Below are positions 26,536-38,697 of a stretch of DNA of 64,000 bases, in pieces; the first letter of the stretch is position 1; every line of letters begins with the position of its first letter. This stretch comes from Kordiimonas sediminis (lineage in GTDB: Bacteria > Pseudomonadota > Alphaproteobacteria > Sphingomonadales > Kordiimonadaceae). The position numbers were made by a program, and so were the translations under genes. The notes under the pieces are model-generated. The model was given only the letters and a program-made list of their open reading frames with translations. It was not told the DNA's origin and did not search any database. The DNA is taken from NCBI RefSeq assembly GCF_014656395.1, contig NZ_BNCI01000002.1, forward strand, positions 806,001 to 870,000, in the 5' to 3' direction.

Positions 26536-26639
26536 ATTATGCAGTAAACGATTTCTTGAATTGCCAAGCCTCTATGTCTGATGGTAAGAATAGTATCAAG
26601 TGAGCAGGCTATTCCTGCGGTAAAAATAATGAGAATAAT

Positions 26640-27806
26640 ATGTCAGTGTTTGAAGGCGAGCTTAAGGAGCAGTCTCCATCTCGACAGAATGACCTTTCTG
26701 AAAGAAAGAGACGTTCTGATGAGAACATCATTAAGTCAGAAAAACGATATCCTGCACCTAAAGCTGGTGTGGGACCGGCTCCAATTAAATATCCCGGCAA
26801 TAAAGCTGTCTACAGTGCCATTGATCTCGGCACCAACAATTGTAGGTTGCTGGTTGCAAAACCCGTAAGGCAGGGTTTCCGTGTTATCGATGCTTACAGT
26901 AGAATTGTTCGGTTAGGCGAGGGCATTGCAACGTCCGGTCGTCTTTCCAATGAAGCAATGGACCGTTCTATTGAAGCCCTGAAAGTTTGCGCGGATAAAA
27001 TAGCACACCGCAATGTCACCTGTATGCGCCATGTCGCAACAGAAGCTTGTCGCATTGCAGACAACTCCGATGAATTTGTTGAGCGTGTCAAAAGTGAAGC
27101 CGGCCTGAATATAGACATTATCTCTGCTGCTGAAGAAGCCAGACTTGCTGTGATGGGATGTCAGTCGCTAATTGCCCCTGGCAATAAACATGCACTTGTA
27201 TTTGATATTGGTGGCGGTAGTACCGAGCTGATTTATGTAAAAGTCTTACCCGGACGCAGAACTGAAATACTGGGCTGGATGTCGATACCCTGGGGTGTTG
27301 TAAATTTAACAGAGACATTCCAGTCACACGAATCTACGCTGGATCCTGCTATTTATCACGAAATGATAAACGAAGTTGATCACCATCTGATCGGTTTCGA
27401 AACTGCATATAACATCTCAGATGTTGTAAGGCGTAAGCAAATCCAGTTTCTTGGAACGTCAGGAACTGTTACAACACTTGCAAGTCTTCAACTTAAATTA
27501 CCACGCTATATTCGAAGCCGTGTTGACGGCGCATGGATGGATAGTGAACGTATTAAAGAGTTATCCCGTAAAGTATCACTCATGAGCTATCAAGAGCGTA
27601 TAGATCAACCCTGTATTGGTAAAGAACGCGCTGATTTGGTCATAGCTGGTTGTGCTATCTTAGAGGCTATCCTCAATCGTTGGCACGTATCAAGCCTACG
27701 GGTAGCTGACCGGGGCATACGGGAAGGCATCCTACGAGGTCTTATGCAAGTCGACATGCCACCCAGAACACGACAGTTTCGTGGTTCACGGCAAACAAAA
27801 AGGTAG
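26640..27806 (+). CDS. ppx: Ppx/GppA family exopolyphosphatase
   Basis: A 388-residue phosphatase that degrades polyphosphate or pppGpp. The actin-like ATPase core begins at YSAIDLGTNNCRLLVA (about 58), preceded by a Lys/Arg/Ser-rich tail of about 55 residues. Such a tail is common in alphaproteobacterial members. Further motifs are GIATSGRLSNEAMDRS, ATEACRIADN, VFDIGGGSTELIYV and LGTSGTVTTLA. The ribosome site before the ATG at 26640 is weak. rlmE follows after 5 bases, the usual ppx-rlmE pair in this class. Confidence 0.9.
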   Translation: MSVFEGELKEQSPSRQNDLSERKRRSDENIIKSEKRYPAPKAGVGPAPIKYPGNKAVYSAIDLGTNNCRLLVAKPVRQGFRVIDAYSRIVRLGEGIATSGRLSNEAMDRSIEALKVCADKIAHRNVTCMRHVATEACRIADNSDEFVERVKSEAGLNIDIISAAEEARLAVMGCQSLIAPGNKHALVFDIGGGSTELIYVKVLPGRRTEILGWMSIPWGVVNLTETFQSHESTLDPAIYHEMINEVDHHLIGFETAYNISDVVRRKQIQFLGTSGTVTTLASLQLKLPRYIRSRVDGAWMDSERIKELSRKVSLMSYQERIDQPCIGKERADLVIAGCAILEAILNRWHVSSLRVADRGIREGILRGLMQVDMPPRTRQFRGSRQTKR

Positions 27807-27811
27807 TTTCC

Positions 27812-28519
27812 ATGGCTAAAGGCTGGAATAGACAATCTGAAACACGCAGCAGAACCAGAGGGGCAAAAGTCAAGGTAAAGACCGCCCGTGGACGTAAAAA
27901 TTCATCTACACGCTGGCTTCAACGTCAACTTAATGACCCGTATGTTGCTGAGGCACAGCGTCTCGGATATCGGTCACGTGCTGCCTTCAAGTTAAAAGAA
28001 CTTAACGAAAGATTTGGCTTCCTTAAGGGCGCTAATCGTGTTGTTGATTTGGGATGTGCACCAGGTGGCTGGCTACAGGTGCTGATGGAAACTGTCAAAC
28101 CTAATACTCAAGTTCTCGGCATTGACTTACAGGAAGTAGAGCCAGTACAGGGTGCCAAAATTTGGGTGATGGATTTTTTGTCAGCTGATGCAGAGCAACG
28201 TTTAATGAATGAACTTGATGGCCCTGCAGATGTAGTTTTGTCTGATATGGCTAATTCTGCTACGGGACATAAAGAAACAGATCATATTCGCACAATGGCT
28301 CTTTGCGAGGCTGCGTTAGATTTTGCACTGAAAGTCCTGGCCAAAGACGGCTCGTTTGTTGCCAAAGTAATCCAGGGTGGATCCGACTCAGAACTGATGA
28401 ACAGAATGAAGACGCATTTCAAGACTGTGAAACATGCTAAACCGCCATCAAGTCGTCAGGATAGTAAGGAATGGTTTGTCGTGGCGCAGGGATTTAAGGG
28501 TCTAAAATCCGAAAACTGA
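27812..28519 (+). CDS. rlmE: 23S rRNA (uridine-2552-2'-O)-methyltransferase RlmE
   Basis: A 235-residue SAM-dependent enzyme of the FtsJ/RrmJ family that methylates U2552 in the ribosomal A loop. The SAM motif VVDLGCAPGGWLQVL is present. The catalytic Lys-Asp-Lys-Glu tetrad is supplied by AAFKLKEL, VVLSDMANSATGHKETDH, SFVAKVIQGG and SKEWFVVAQGF. The N-terminal 40 residues are very basic. It is translationally coupled to ppx by position. Confidence 0.95.
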   Translation: MAKGWNRQSETRSRTRGAKVKVKTARGRKNSSTRWLQRQLNDPYVAEAQRLGYRSRAAFKLKELNERFGFLKGANRVVDLGCAPGGWLQVLMETVKPNTQVLGIDLQEVEPVQGAKIWVMDFLSADAEQRLMNELDGPADVVLSDMANSATGHKETDHIRTMALCEAALDFALKVLAKDGSFVAKVIQGGSDSELMNRMKTHFKTVKHAKPPSSRQDSKEWFVVAQGFKGLKSEN

Positions 28520-28657
28520 TTTTTTTGACCTTTCTCCATAAAACTCATTGTTTTTTCATACAGTCCACGGTATGCAACGGCGAACATCTTGAGCGTGGCA
28601 CCAGGTGACCCAGGTTTAAATCTTGTTCGTTAGCGGATCCATGCTCCTTGATTCTAG

Positions 28658-30141
<1,484 letters not shown>

Positions 30142-30142
<1 letters not shown>

Positions 30143-31485
30143 TGACACCTGACGCGCGACTACAGGCAGTCATCGAACTTTTGGATCAAATTCTGGCCGG
30201 GGCACAATCAAATGGTGCGCCGGCCGATAAAATAGTGGCATCCTACTTTCGCCAAAGGCGCTATGCGGGATCAAAAGACCGTCGTGCTGTAAATGAAATA
30301 GTTTATAAAATTATCCGCGACTTTGAACGTCATCGATACCTGCTGGAAGTAAACCCATCCATGCAAGTAAATGTTTCAGGTCGATCGTTATTGTTAGCGC
30401 ACTTTATAATCTCAGAAGCGTCTCTGCCACAATTTGATGTGGGTGATACATTTACGCCTGCACCTTGGTCAGCAGAAGAAACCATCTGGTATGAGAATAC
30501 CAGAGAGCTATATGCTGATTTTGCTGTTCCTGAAGATATAGCTCTCAACGTACCAGAATGGGCAGCAGAGGGCATGCACGCACGCTTTTCAGTAGCCTTT
30601 GCCAATGAAGCAAGCGCCCTGAACACCAAAGCCCCGTTATGTCTGCGTGTCAATACCCTTAAAGCAGACATGGAAGATATGTTACCTTGCCTTAATAAAA
30701 ACGAGGAAGTCTTTGTTAAATCTAATATTTCTGGGCTTTGCATTTCAGCAGATACAGCTATAAATCTGGAAGGATGCAAGCCTTATAAAATAGGTCAGAT
30801 AGAAGTACAGGATGAAGCTGCACAAATAGCCAGTTTGCTGGTTTATGCAGAAGCTGGTCACCAGATTGTAGATTTGTGCGCTGGAGCAGGCGGAAAAACA
30901 CTTGCAGTGGCTGCCGATATGAATAATCAGGGTCAAATTTACTGTTTTGATACCCATAAAAGCAGATTGGCTGGGTTATCAAAGCGTGCCAAACGTGCAG
31001 GTGTGCACTGTATTCAGCAAAAAGTAATCCCGGAAGATCAACAGACACGTCAACACATGCTTGCGCCTTATACCCAAAAGATGGACCGGGTTATCCTGGA
31101 TGTGCCGTGCTCTGGGACAGGAACTTGGCGTCGTAGTCCCGACCTTCGTATGCGCTTCGATGGTAAACGCCTTGATGATATATTGGAACTTCAACAACAA
31201 CTACTTAGGGAAGGCGCTGAACTAGTCAAACCGGGCGGTCGTCTGATTTATATGACATGCTCTCTGCTTCCCTCTGAGAATGAAAAACAGATACACCGAT
31301 TTACCGAACAGGCAAATTCGAAGTTTAGCCTGATCGATTATCGGGATGTCTGGAATGCAAAACAGCACCTAAAGGTAATGCCACAAACACTTAGCAATAT
31401 TCCAGAAGCACTCTGTCTAAGTCCAGGAACTCACAATACAGATGGTTTTTTCGTCTGCATACTTGAACGTTCTACCGAAAAATAG
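30142..31485 (+). CDS. rsmB: 16S rRNA (cytosine-967-C5)-methyltransferase RsmB
   Basis: A 447-residue NOL1/NOP2/Sun-type RNA methyltransferase. The N-terminal NusB-like region is followed by a SAM domain with IVDLCAGAGGKTLAVAAD and the two catalytic cysteines in VPCSGTGTWRRSPD and MTCSLLPSEN. It overlaps guaB by one base. Such enzymes methylate C967 of 16S rRNA; the assignment to C967 follows from the family and the length. Confidence 0.9.
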
Positions 31486-31545
31486 CACAGTAGTCACAAG
31501 AGTTAGCCTACAATAAGCTATGATCTGTCAAAGCAAGAGGGAAGT

Positions 31546-32055
31546 ATGCGTTTCTTATCTACAGTAATCGTATCTGCGATGTTATCTACAGCAGCAACAA
31601 CTGCTGTCATCAGCCAACAAACGAGCGAGAAGTACCAATCGATTTCCCAGCATCTAGTTGCCGAAGCCAATGCTGTTCTGGATTCTGAAGCAGCGGAAGC
31701 TCGCAGTCTGTATGAACGTGCTTTAACTGCTGACCCATCAAACATTCAGGCAATGATCGGTATAGCCAGAACGTATGAAAAAGTTGGTCGCATTGGTAGC
31801 AGCCTAAAATATTACAGGAAAGCACTGGAACTTGATCCAAATGACCGGACAGCACTTACGGAACAGGCTTTGGCTTTCTTGCTAAAAGACATGCCAGAAA
31901 AGGCAGACGATAATCGTCTGAAGCTTAGCCAGCTATGTCCTAATGGGTGCGCTGCCTTGGAAAAGACGGAGACAGCAATTGAAGCCTACCGTTTTGATCA
32001 AGAAAAAGAAGCTAATGAGACTAAAGAAGCAACAACTTCTGATAACGCTACATAA
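31546..32055 (+). CDS. Secreted TPR-repeat protein
   Basis: A 169-residue protein with a signal peptide (about 1-22) and two to three tetratricopeptide repeats (about 45-125, e.g. ARSLYERALTADPSNIQAMIGIARTYEKVGRIGSSLKYYRKALELDPNDRTALTEQA). Two cysteines lie in LCPNGC (about 127-132), which could form a disulfide in the periplasm. The tail is Glu/Lys/Thr-rich and low in complexity. TPR proteins act as protein-interaction scaffolds; the partner is unknown. Confidence 0.8.
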   Translation: MRFLSTVIVSAMLSTAATTAVISQQTSEKYQSISQHLVAEANAVLDSEAAEARSLYERALTADPSNIQAMIGIARTYEKVGRIGSSLKYYRKALELDPNDRTALTEQALAFLLKDMPEKADDNRLKLSQLCPNGCAALEKTETAIEAYRFDQEKEANETKEATTSDNAT

Positions 32056-32062
32056 TTTATTC

Positions 32063-32100
32063 TGGCTACGTCAGGCAAAGCATGACCTTGCATGACGCCA
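32063..32100. other. Hairpin between convergent TPR gene and trmFO
   Basis: TGGC-TACGTCA and TGACG-CCA can pair, with an inner GCAA/TTGC. There is no good T tract on either side, so it is only a possible terminator. Confidence 0.35.
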
Positions 32101-32107
32101 ATTAAGA

Positions 32108-33451
32108 TTATAAATCCAGCTTTTCTTTCCATGCAGCAAGATCTGTAAGTGCACGGGCGCTTTTAGCAGGCTTGCGGTCTTTCTTCTTCATACGCCCTTC
32201 AATAGGCGGGAATAGACCGAAGTTAACATTCATAGGCTGGAAGGTTTTTGCGTCAGCCCCCCCGGTGATATGATGAATAAGCGCGCCAAAGGCAGTTGTG
32301 ACTGGTGGGGCGACAGGTATCTGGCCCTTGCGCTCAAGCGCCGTAAACAGTCCAGCCATCAATCCCATTGCTGCACTTTCAACATAGCCTTCGACCCCTG
32401 TAATCTGACCCGCGAAACGTAAGCGTGGATCAGCTTTCATCCGCATCAAATCATCTAGCACCAGTGGACTATTGATGAATGTATTGCGGTGCAATCCGCC
32501 CAGACGTGCAAAACGCGCGTTTTCCAGGCCTGGTATTTTCTTAAAAATACGGGTCTGTTCTCCGTAAGTCAGCTTAGTCTGGAAACCGACCATATTGTAG
32601 AGTGTTCCAAATTTATTGTCTTGACGTAATTGAACAACGGCATAGGACTGCTCGTTAGTGTGAGGACTTTGAAGGCCTACAGGCTTCATAGGACCAAACC
32701 GTAAAGTCTCGGGTCCACGCTCTGCCATAACTTCAATGGGCATACAGCCTTCAAAATAAGGGGTATCTTTTTCCCACTGTTTAAAGTCTGCTTTTTCACC
32801 GGTGTTCAGATCGTGAATAAATTCTTCATACTGCTCTTTATTCATGGGAAGATTGATATAATCCGCACCGTCCCCTTTATCATAGCGACTTTGATACCAG
32901 GCAGTTTCAAAGTCGATGCTGTCTTTGTAGACAATTGGTGCAATCGCATCAAAGAAGGCCAGACCATCTTCGCCACATAACTCAAGAACAGCTTCAGATA
33001 AGGCGGGTGACGTCAAAGGACCGGTGGCGACAATAACTTTATCCCACTCTTTCGGTGGTAGCCCATCAATTTCACCACGCTCAATCGTTATTAAGGGATG
33101 ATTTTCAAGCGTTTCTGTCACTGTCTTGGAAAAATCATCACGGTCAACGGCAAGGGCAGAACCAGCAGGGACCTTGGTCTTTGCTGCAGCATCCATGATT
33201 AAGGAGTTCATGCGCCTCATTTCTTCATGCAACAAGCCAACAGCATTATTTTCAGTATCATCCGACCTGAATGAATTTGAACATACAAGTTCGGCCAAAC
33301 CCTCTGTATGATGAGCATCAGTTTTACGAACAGGGCGCATCTCGTGCAAAATGACAGGCACGCCTGCATTTGCAATCTGCCAAGCCGCTTCTGAGCCTGC
33401 AAGGCCACCTCCAATTACGTGTATCGGTTTGTAGGATGTAGTATCTGACAT
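32108..33451 (-). CDS. trmFO: tRNA (uracil-54-C5)-methyltransferase TrmFO, folate-dependent
   Basis: A 447-residue FAD enzyme that makes ribothymidine at position 54 of tRNA using methylene-tetrahydrofolate. It shows the FAD motif [18 protein letters not shown] at the N-terminus, then [27 protein letters not shown] and [38 protein letters not shown] and [19 protein letters not shown] follow. TrmFO substitutes for the SAM-dependent TrmA in this and other bacterial groups. The gene is alone on its strand. Confidence 0.96.
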   Translation of the reverse strand: MSDTTSYKPIHVIGGGLAGSEAAWQIANAGVPVILHEMRPVRKTDAHHTEGLAELVCSNSFRSDDTENNAVGLLHEEMRRMNSLIMDAAAKTKVPAGSALAVDRDDFSKTVTETLENHPLITIERGEIDGLPPKEWDKVIVATGPLTSPALSEAVLELCGEDGLAFFDAIAPIVYKDSIDFETAWYQSRYDKGDGADYINLPMNKEQYEEFIHDLNTGEKADFKQWEKDTPYFEGCMPIEVMAERGPETLRFGPMKPVGLQSPHTNEQSYAVVQLRQDNKFGTLYNMVGFQTKLTYGEQTRIFKKIPGLENARFARLGGLHRNTFINSPLVLDDLMRMKADPRLRFAGQITGVEGYVESAAMGLMAGLFTALERKGQIPVAPPVTTAFGALIHHITGGADAKTFQPMNVNFGLFPPIEGRMKKKDRKPAKSARALTDLAAWKEKLDL

Positions 33452-33543
33452 TTTATTGCCCTTTTGCTCTAATTTGGTCCGCTTGTACTCTTAATACGCA
33501 TCCAAGTTAAGAGAAAAAGGATGCATTTATCGCACGTCTATTT

Positions 33544-34707
33544 ATGCTGCTCCGTATGAACCAAACCGCTGCGCATATACTGGACTTACTGACAGAATGG
33601 CCCAATCGCCGGATGGGTAGTTCGGCTGAAGAAGAAGCGCGTGAAGCACTTTCTGCTGAATTAGCGGGCGAGCCTGGCATCTTTATGACAGAAGAAGGCT
33701 TCAGAGCCCCTGTCAGTTCGTTACAAACATCTGTGATATTGACATTCCTACAGTGTATCATTCTGCTGTTTGCGCCAGCATATCCTTTTCTGGCAGCTAT
33801 AACATCCATGATGCTGTTTCTGAGCTGGATGCGAAGTATAGACAATCAAAAAGCCCCCTTTACATGGCTTCTGGGAAGACAATTTACAGCGAATTTAACC
33901 GCATCCAAAGGGAAGGGGAGTAATCTTGTTTTGGTTATTTCTAACCTGGAACCAAGACGTATACAGTGGCATCCACATTGGCTAACGAGATTCACGCAGC
34001 ATCATATGATGATGTTCATCGTTCTACTGGGATTGATGCCGTCACTTGTCTCCTGGTTGTTGTTTATGGATGTGTATATCCCAGCGGTGCTTGTTTGGCT
34101 GTTAACTGCCGCTTTACTTATCGTGTTGGGGTACACTGTATATAGTGTAACTGTTGCCAGCAGTGCATCCAAGCAAGCAGATATGAGCATTGCAGGTGCG
34201 GTGGCTATCGTCCGCCGTCTGTGGCGCGATATGCCAGATGATACGGAAGTACGTCTACTTATATCAACCGGCCGGTCATCCGGCTTTTTAGGAACCCAGC
34301 ACTATCTGGATCAACACCGTGAGGAATTTGAGGGGCGATCTGTCTATGTTCTGAACGTTGATATGCTTAAGGGGAATAGCGTTGCTTTCAGTAGGACATA
34401 CGGGAGCTTATCCCCCGTGCACGAAAATGGCATCATGGTTCAGACTGCATCACTTCTGGCAGGGAACAAGCTCTTCCCCAAGATTCAGGCATGCACAAAA
34501 CTAGGATACAGTTTTGATAGTATCTGGTTCACAAGGGCAGGTATGACCTCTGTCACCATCACCAGCGGTTACTTGAACGCAAATGCGGCACCTCCGTCAA
34601 CTTCAGAGGAAAAGCTTGAAACAGTAAGTATCCTCATTGAATATGGAGAGGCCGTCGTTAGGTCGGCCCTTACCTTACAGTCAGCGAAAGAACGTTCTCA
34701 TGACTGA
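33544..34707 (+). CDS. M28-peptidase-like membrane protein, active-site residues degenerate
   Basis: A 387-residue protein with four predicted membrane spans (pairs at about 60-97 and 155-205) inserted into an M28-like fold. Order and spacing follow M28: VLVISNLEPR stands where HYD should be, SKQADMSIAGAVAIVRRLW where GANDNASGVAAL should be, LLISTGRSSGFLGTQHYL where the catalytic GEE-GLLGS should be, then LNVDMLKG. Both HYD ligands and both catalytic Glu residues are replaced. It may therefore be a non-catalytic relative, perhaps a receptor or chaperone-like membrane component. ATG 33544 is used; a second ATG at 33556 is equally possible. Confidence 0.6.
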   Translation: MLLRMNQTAAHILDLLTEWPNRRMGSSAEEEAREALSAELAGEPGIFMTEEGFRAPVSSLQTSVILTFLQCIILLFAPAYPFLAAITSMMLFLSWMRSIDNQKAPFTWLLGRQFTANLTASKGKGSNLVLVISNLEPRRIQWHPHWLTRFTQHHMMMFIVLLGLMPSLVSWLLFMDVYIPAVLVWLLTAALLIVLGYTVYSVTVASSASKQADMSIAGAVAIVRRLWRDMPDDTEVRLLISTGRSSGFLGTQHYLDQHREEFEGRSVYVLNVDMLKGNSVAFSRTYGSLSPVHENGIMVQTASLLAGNKLFPKIQACTKLGYSFDSIWFTRAGMTSVTITSGYLNANAAPPSTSEEKLETVSILIEYGEAVVRSALTLQSAKERSHD

Positions 34708-34728
34708 CGTTGAGTGGATATACATAGA

Positions 34729-35268
34729 ATGCGCTATACAGACATATTAACATTTTGGTTTCATGAGTTGACCCCACAAGATTGGTGGACCAAGTCGAAG
34801 GACCTTGATGCCCATATCACACGCAGATTTCAGACTATCTATACCCTGGCTGCCAAGGGCGAATGTGGACACTGGCGGTCCAGCATAAAAGGGCGATTGG
34901 CAGAAATACTTGTTCTTGATCAGTTTCCTCGTAATATGTTCAGAGATTCGGCAAAAGCTTTTGAAACAGACATAGCCGCATTAATTCTGGCGCAGGAAGC
35001 CGTTAAAGATCAGAACTATGGGCTACTCTCTCCCAATGAGAAAATATTCCTGCAGATGCCTTTTATGCACAGCGAAAGCAAAGCCATCCATGAAGAAGCG
35101 GTCCGGCTTTTTAGTCAGCCGGGCATGGAAACAAACCTGGATTATGAATATCGCCATAAGGCAATAATTGACAGATTTGGTCGGTATCCACACCGCAATG
35201 CTCTACTTGGGCGCAAAAGCACACCGGATGAAATTGAATTCCTGAAAGCGCCCGGCAGCAGTTTTTAA
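34729..35268 (+). CDS. DUF924 family protein
   Basis: A 179-residue protein of DUF924. The N-terminus ILTFWFHELTPQDWWTKSKDLDAHITRRF and the conserved EILVLDQFPRNMFRDSAKAFETDIAAL and MPFMHSESKAIHEEAVRLF are typical. The family is predicted to be helical and TPR-like, with no proven role. ATG 34729 is used, with a GTG at 34714 as an alternative. It starts 21 bases after the degenerate M28 gene and so may be co-transcribed. Confidence 0.85.
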   Translation: MRYTDILTFWFHELTPQDWWTKSKDLDAHITRRFQTIYTLAAKGECGHWRSSIKGRLAEILVLDQFPRNMFRDSAKAFETDIAALILAQEAVKDQNYGLLSPNEKIFLQMPFMHSESKAIHEEAVRLFSQPGMETNLDYEYRHKAIIDRFGRYPHRNALLGRKSTPDEIEFLKAPGSSF

Positions 35269-35282
35269 TAACCAAAAGTCAG

Positions 35283-38141
35283 TTATGCCTTGGCCTTTTC
35301 CAGTATAGGGACCAAATATCGCCCTGTATAACTTCCTGCAGTTTTAGCGACGTCCTCAGGCGTACCTGTTGCGATGATTTCACCGCCGCCGTCACCGCCC
35401 TCAGGTCCCATGTCTATGATCCAGTCAGCGACCTTAATAACCTCAAGGTTATGTTCGATAATAACAACAGTATTGCCCTGATCCACTAATTGCTGGAGCA
35501 CTTCCATAAGCTTTTTAATGTCTTCAAAGTGCAGCCCTGTTGTTGGCTCATCTAGGATATAAAGAGTTTTACCTGTAGAACGCTTTGACAATTCTTTTGC
35601 CAGCTTAACACGCTGCGCCTCACCACCGGATAATGTCGTTGCCTGCTGGCCAATGCGAATATAGCTCAGTCCAACCCTGTCCAGCATCTCAAGCTTGTTA
35701 CGAATGGCTGGTACGGCTTTAAAAAACTCAACGCCGTCTTCCACTGTCATATCAAGAACGTCAGAGATAGACTTATCTTTAAACCGTATCTCCAAAGTCT
35801 CGCGGTTATAGCGTTTACCTTTACACTGATCACACTGAACATAGACATCTGGCAGGAAGTGCATTTCAATTTTAATAACGCCGTCCCCCTTACAGGCTTC
35901 GCAGCGCCCACCCTTTACATTAAAGGAAAAACGACCAGGTTTATAACCTCGTGCCTGTGCTTCTGGAAGCCCTGCAAACCAATCACGAATTGGGCCGAAA
36001 GCCCCGGTGTATGTTGCCGGGTTCGAGCGCGGTGTACGACCTATTGGACTTTGGTCAATATCAACGATTTTATCAATATGTTCCAGCCCTTCGACTGTGT
36101 CATGGTCGCCAGGGATAACCCGGCTACCGTGCAGTGCTTTCATAGAAGCTTTGTACAGCGTCTCAATCGTAAAAGTGGACTTTCCTGACCCTGATACACC
36201 GGTAATACATGTCATTGTGCCCAAGGGAATTGCCCCCGTCACGTCCTTAAGGTTATTTGCACGTGCGCCACTGATCGTCAGAAATTTACCCTTGTGACCA
36301 GGTCTGCGTTGTTCAGGAATAGGGACGGAACGGACACCAGATAAATATTGCCCTGTCAGACTGTCCGGGGATGCCATAATAACGTCTGGCGTACCTTCGG
36401 CAACGATTTGTCCACCGTGCTCCCCGGCGCCAGGGCCCATATCAATTACATAATCGGCGGTCAGAATAGCGTCTTCATCATGCTCAACAACCAGCACAGT
36501 ATTTCCTAGGTTTCGTAGGTTCTTGAGGGTTTCCAATAATCTGTCGTTATCGCGTTGATGAAGTCCGATCGAAGGTTCATCCAGCACATATAAAACACCC
36601 GCCAAACCAGAACCGATTTGAGATGCCAGGCGAATACGCTGACTTTCACCACCAGATAAAGTACCAGAGGATCTGGAAAGGGACAGGTAATCCAAACCGA
36701 CATTTACAAGGAAACCAAGTCGCTCCTGCAGCTCTTTCAAGATTTTTTCTGCAATTGCATTCTGCTGAGCCGTCAACTTACTGGGCAAATCAACAAACCA
36801 GTCATGGGCTTTCTTAACCGATAAATCAGTAATGTTACCGATATTACAGGTGTTGATTTTCACAGCCAGGGCTTCCGGTTTCAAGCGTGCACCATTACAA
36901 GTAGAGCAGGTGGTTGACGCCTGATACTTTCCAAGCTCTTCCCGCATCCAGTTGCTATCTGTCTCCCGCCAGCGTCGTTCAATATTATGAATCACGCCCT
37001 CAAAAGGTTTATTGACTTCGAACCGTCTTTTCCCGTCCTGATAAATGATGGTTACTGGTTTTGATCCTGTACCCCATAGAAATGCTTTCTGTGCCTCGCT
37101 TGGCAAGTCTTTCCAGGGTTTCGTTAGGTCTGCACCGTATTTCTCGGCAACAGCACTTAGGGCCTGGAAATAAAATGGGGAAGGATTTTGTGCCTTATTT
37201 GACCAGGGAGCCAATGCCCCTTCTTTAACGGACTTACTATGGTCAGGAACGACAAGTTCAGGGTCAAAATAAAGCTTGTTTCCCAACCCATCACAGTCTG
37301 GGCATGCCCCAAAGGGATTGTTAAATGAAAACAGCCTTGGTTCAATTTCTTCGATTGTGAAACCAGACTCAGGGCAGGCAAATTTAGCTGACAGGAGCAT
37401 TCTATCTGGTGTTTCGTCACCCTTTGCCGCGGTCTCAACTACCACCAAACCGTCTGAGAGCTCGAGGGCTGTTTCAACACTTTCAGCCAAACGCTGTGAT
37501 AACCCATCTTTCAGGACAAGTCTGTCTACAACCACATCAATGTCATGCTTAAATTTTTTATCAAGGGTAGGGGCTTCATCAATCAGATAGTATTCACCGT
37601 CTACCTTGACGCGCTGGAAGCCGCGTTTCTGCAGTTCTTTAAATTCTTTTTTATATTCACCCTTGCGGCCACGAACGATAGGAGCCAGAAGATACAAACG
37701 CGACCCGTCTTCCAGGTCAAGAATGCGGTCAACCATTTGGCTCACAGTCTGACTTTCGATAGGAAGTCCAGTGGCAGGAGAATAGGGCACACCAATACGT
37801 GCCCATAGTAAGCGCATATAGTCGTATATTTCCGTGACAGTCCCTACTGTTGAACGTGGGTTCTTACTGGTCGTTTTCTGTTCTATTGAAATTGCCGGTG
37901 ATAGGCCCTCGATATGTTCAACATCCGGTTTCTGCATCAATTCCAGAAACTGGCGCGCATACGCAGAAAGACTTTCAACATATCTGCGCTGTCCTTCTGC
38001 ATAAATGGTATCAAATGCCAGCGAAGATTTACCACTACCGGAAAGCCCCGTAATAACGATTAGCTTATCACGCGGTATATCCACATTAACTGACTTGAGA
38101 TTATGCTCTTTTGCGCCGCGAACAGAAATTTCGGTTAACAT
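35283..38141 (-). CDS. uvrA: Excinuclease ABC subunit A
   Basis: A 952-residue damage-recognition ATPase of nucleotide excision repair. Two ABC modules are present: Walker [15 protein letters not shown] near the N-terminus and [15 protein letters not shown] in the second half, ABC signatures LSGGESQRI and [12 protein letters not shown], and Walker [15 protein letters not shown] and [12 protein letters not shown]. The central zinc knuckle is intact (CEACKGDG ... CDQCKGKR). The first knuckle reads CPESG rather than CPxCG, which I have seen as a frequent form in alphaproteobacteria. An SOS box lies 112 bases upstream. It converges with the DUF924 gene, 14 bases away. Confidence 0.97.
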   Translation of the reverse strand: MLTEISVRGAKEHNLKSVNVDIPRDKLIVITGLSGSGKSSLAFDTIYAEGQRRYVESLSAYARQFLELMQKPDVEHIEGLSPAISIEQKTTSKNPRSTVGTVTEIYDYMRLLWARIGVPYSPATGLPIESQTVSQMVDRILDLEDGSRLYLLAPIVRGRKGEYKKEFKELQKRGFQRVKVDGEYYLIDEAPTLDKKFKHDIDVVVDRLVLKDGLSQRLAESVETALELSDGLVVVETAAKGDETPDRMLLSAKFACPESGFTIEEIEPRLFSFNNPFGACPDCDGLGNKLYFDPELVVPDHSKSVKEGALAPWSNKAQNPSPFYFQALSAVAEKYGADLTKPWKDLPSEAQKAFLWGTGSKPVTIIYQDGKRRFEVNKPFEGVIHNIERRWRETDSNWMREELGKYQASTTCSTCNGARLKPEALAVKINTCNIGNITDLSVKKAHDWFVDLPSKLTAQQNAIAEKILKELQERLGFLVNVGLDYLSLSRSSGTLSGGESQRIRLASQIGSGLAGVLYVLDEPSIGLHQRDNDRLLETLKNLRNLGNTVLVVEHDEDAILTADYVIDMGPGAGEHGGQIVAEGTPDVIMASPDSLTGQYLSGVRSVPIPEQRRPGHKGKFLTISGARANNLKDVTGAIPLGTMTCITGVSGSGKSTFTIETLYKASMKALHGSRVIPGDHDTVEGLEHIDKIVDIDQSPIGRTPRSNPATYTGAFGPIRDWFAGLPEAQARGYKPGRFSFNVKGGRCEACKGDGVIKIEMHFLPDVYVQCDQCKGKRYNRETLEIRFKDKSISDVLDMTVEDGVEFFKAVPAIRNKLEMLDRVGLSYIRIGQQATTLSGGEAQRVKLAKELSKRSTGKTLYILDEPTTGLHFEDIKKLMEVLQQLVDQGNTVVIIEHNLEVIKVADWIIDMGPEGGDGGGEIIATGTPEDVAKTAGSYTGRYLVPILEKAKA

Positions 38142-38252
38142 ATGTGACCTTTAATCTAAATACTTTACTGAGTTGAAGTGGACCTGCTTCCCTAGAGAGT
38201 CAAGCCTACACTGGCTCTTTAATTATTAGCCTTGACATTAAACTGTGAATGC

Positions 38253-38267
38253 GAACAAATAAAGAAC
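38253..38267. promoter_or_regulatory. LexA (SOS) box in the uvrA/GFA intergenic region
   Basis: GAAC-AAATAAA-GAAC, an exact match. It is 112 bases before uvrA and 28 bases before the GFA-family gene on the other strand, with a plus-strand TTGACA at 38232-38237. It could control both. Confidence 0.75.
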
Positions 38268-38294
38268 AATTATTAATTTTCTAAGGAATTTCCT

Positions 38295-38687
38295 GTGGTC
38301 CGTGAAGGTGGTTGTTTGTGCGGAAAAGTCCGCTTTGTTATTGATCTGGAGAATGCAGAAACTAGCAATTGCCATTGTCGCGATTGCCAGAAGTTTCATG
38401 GTGCACCTTGTGGTACATATACGTCAGTGAACCGTAATCAGTTTACATGGCTTCAGCGCCCCAAAGGTCAATTCATGGCAAGCCCCAAGGCCACACGAAG
38501 GTTCTGCCTAGAATGCGGGACCTCTTTAACGTGGGAAGGGCGTGATTATCCAGAACGCATCAGCATCGCAACATGCACCCTGGATGACATGTCAGACATA
38601 CACATTTCTTATGAGATATTTACCCGGTCACGTATGAATGACATACCAGCGATAGAATCAGCAGAACAGTTTAAAGAGGAAGGCTAA
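38295..38687 (+). CDS. GFA/CENP-V zinc-binding domain protein
   Basis: A 130-residue protein of the glutathione-dependent formaldehyde-activating (GFA, CENP-V) family. Zinc-binding cysteines are seen in CLCGKVRF (7 and 9), CHCRDCQKFHG (31, 33 and 36) and CLECGTSLTW. Function as a GSH-formaldehyde enzyme is known only for a few members; most are unassigned. GTG start at 38295 follows AAGGAA. It is the nearest plus-strand gene to the SOS box. Confidence 0.85.
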   Translation: MVREGGCLCGKVRFVIDLENAETSNCHCRDCQKFHGAPCGTYTSVNRNQFTWLQRPKGQFMASPKATRRFCLECGTSLTWEGRDYPERISIATCTLDDMSDIHISYEIFTRSRMNDIPAIESAEQFKEEG

Positions 38688-38697
38688 ACCTAGGTAA

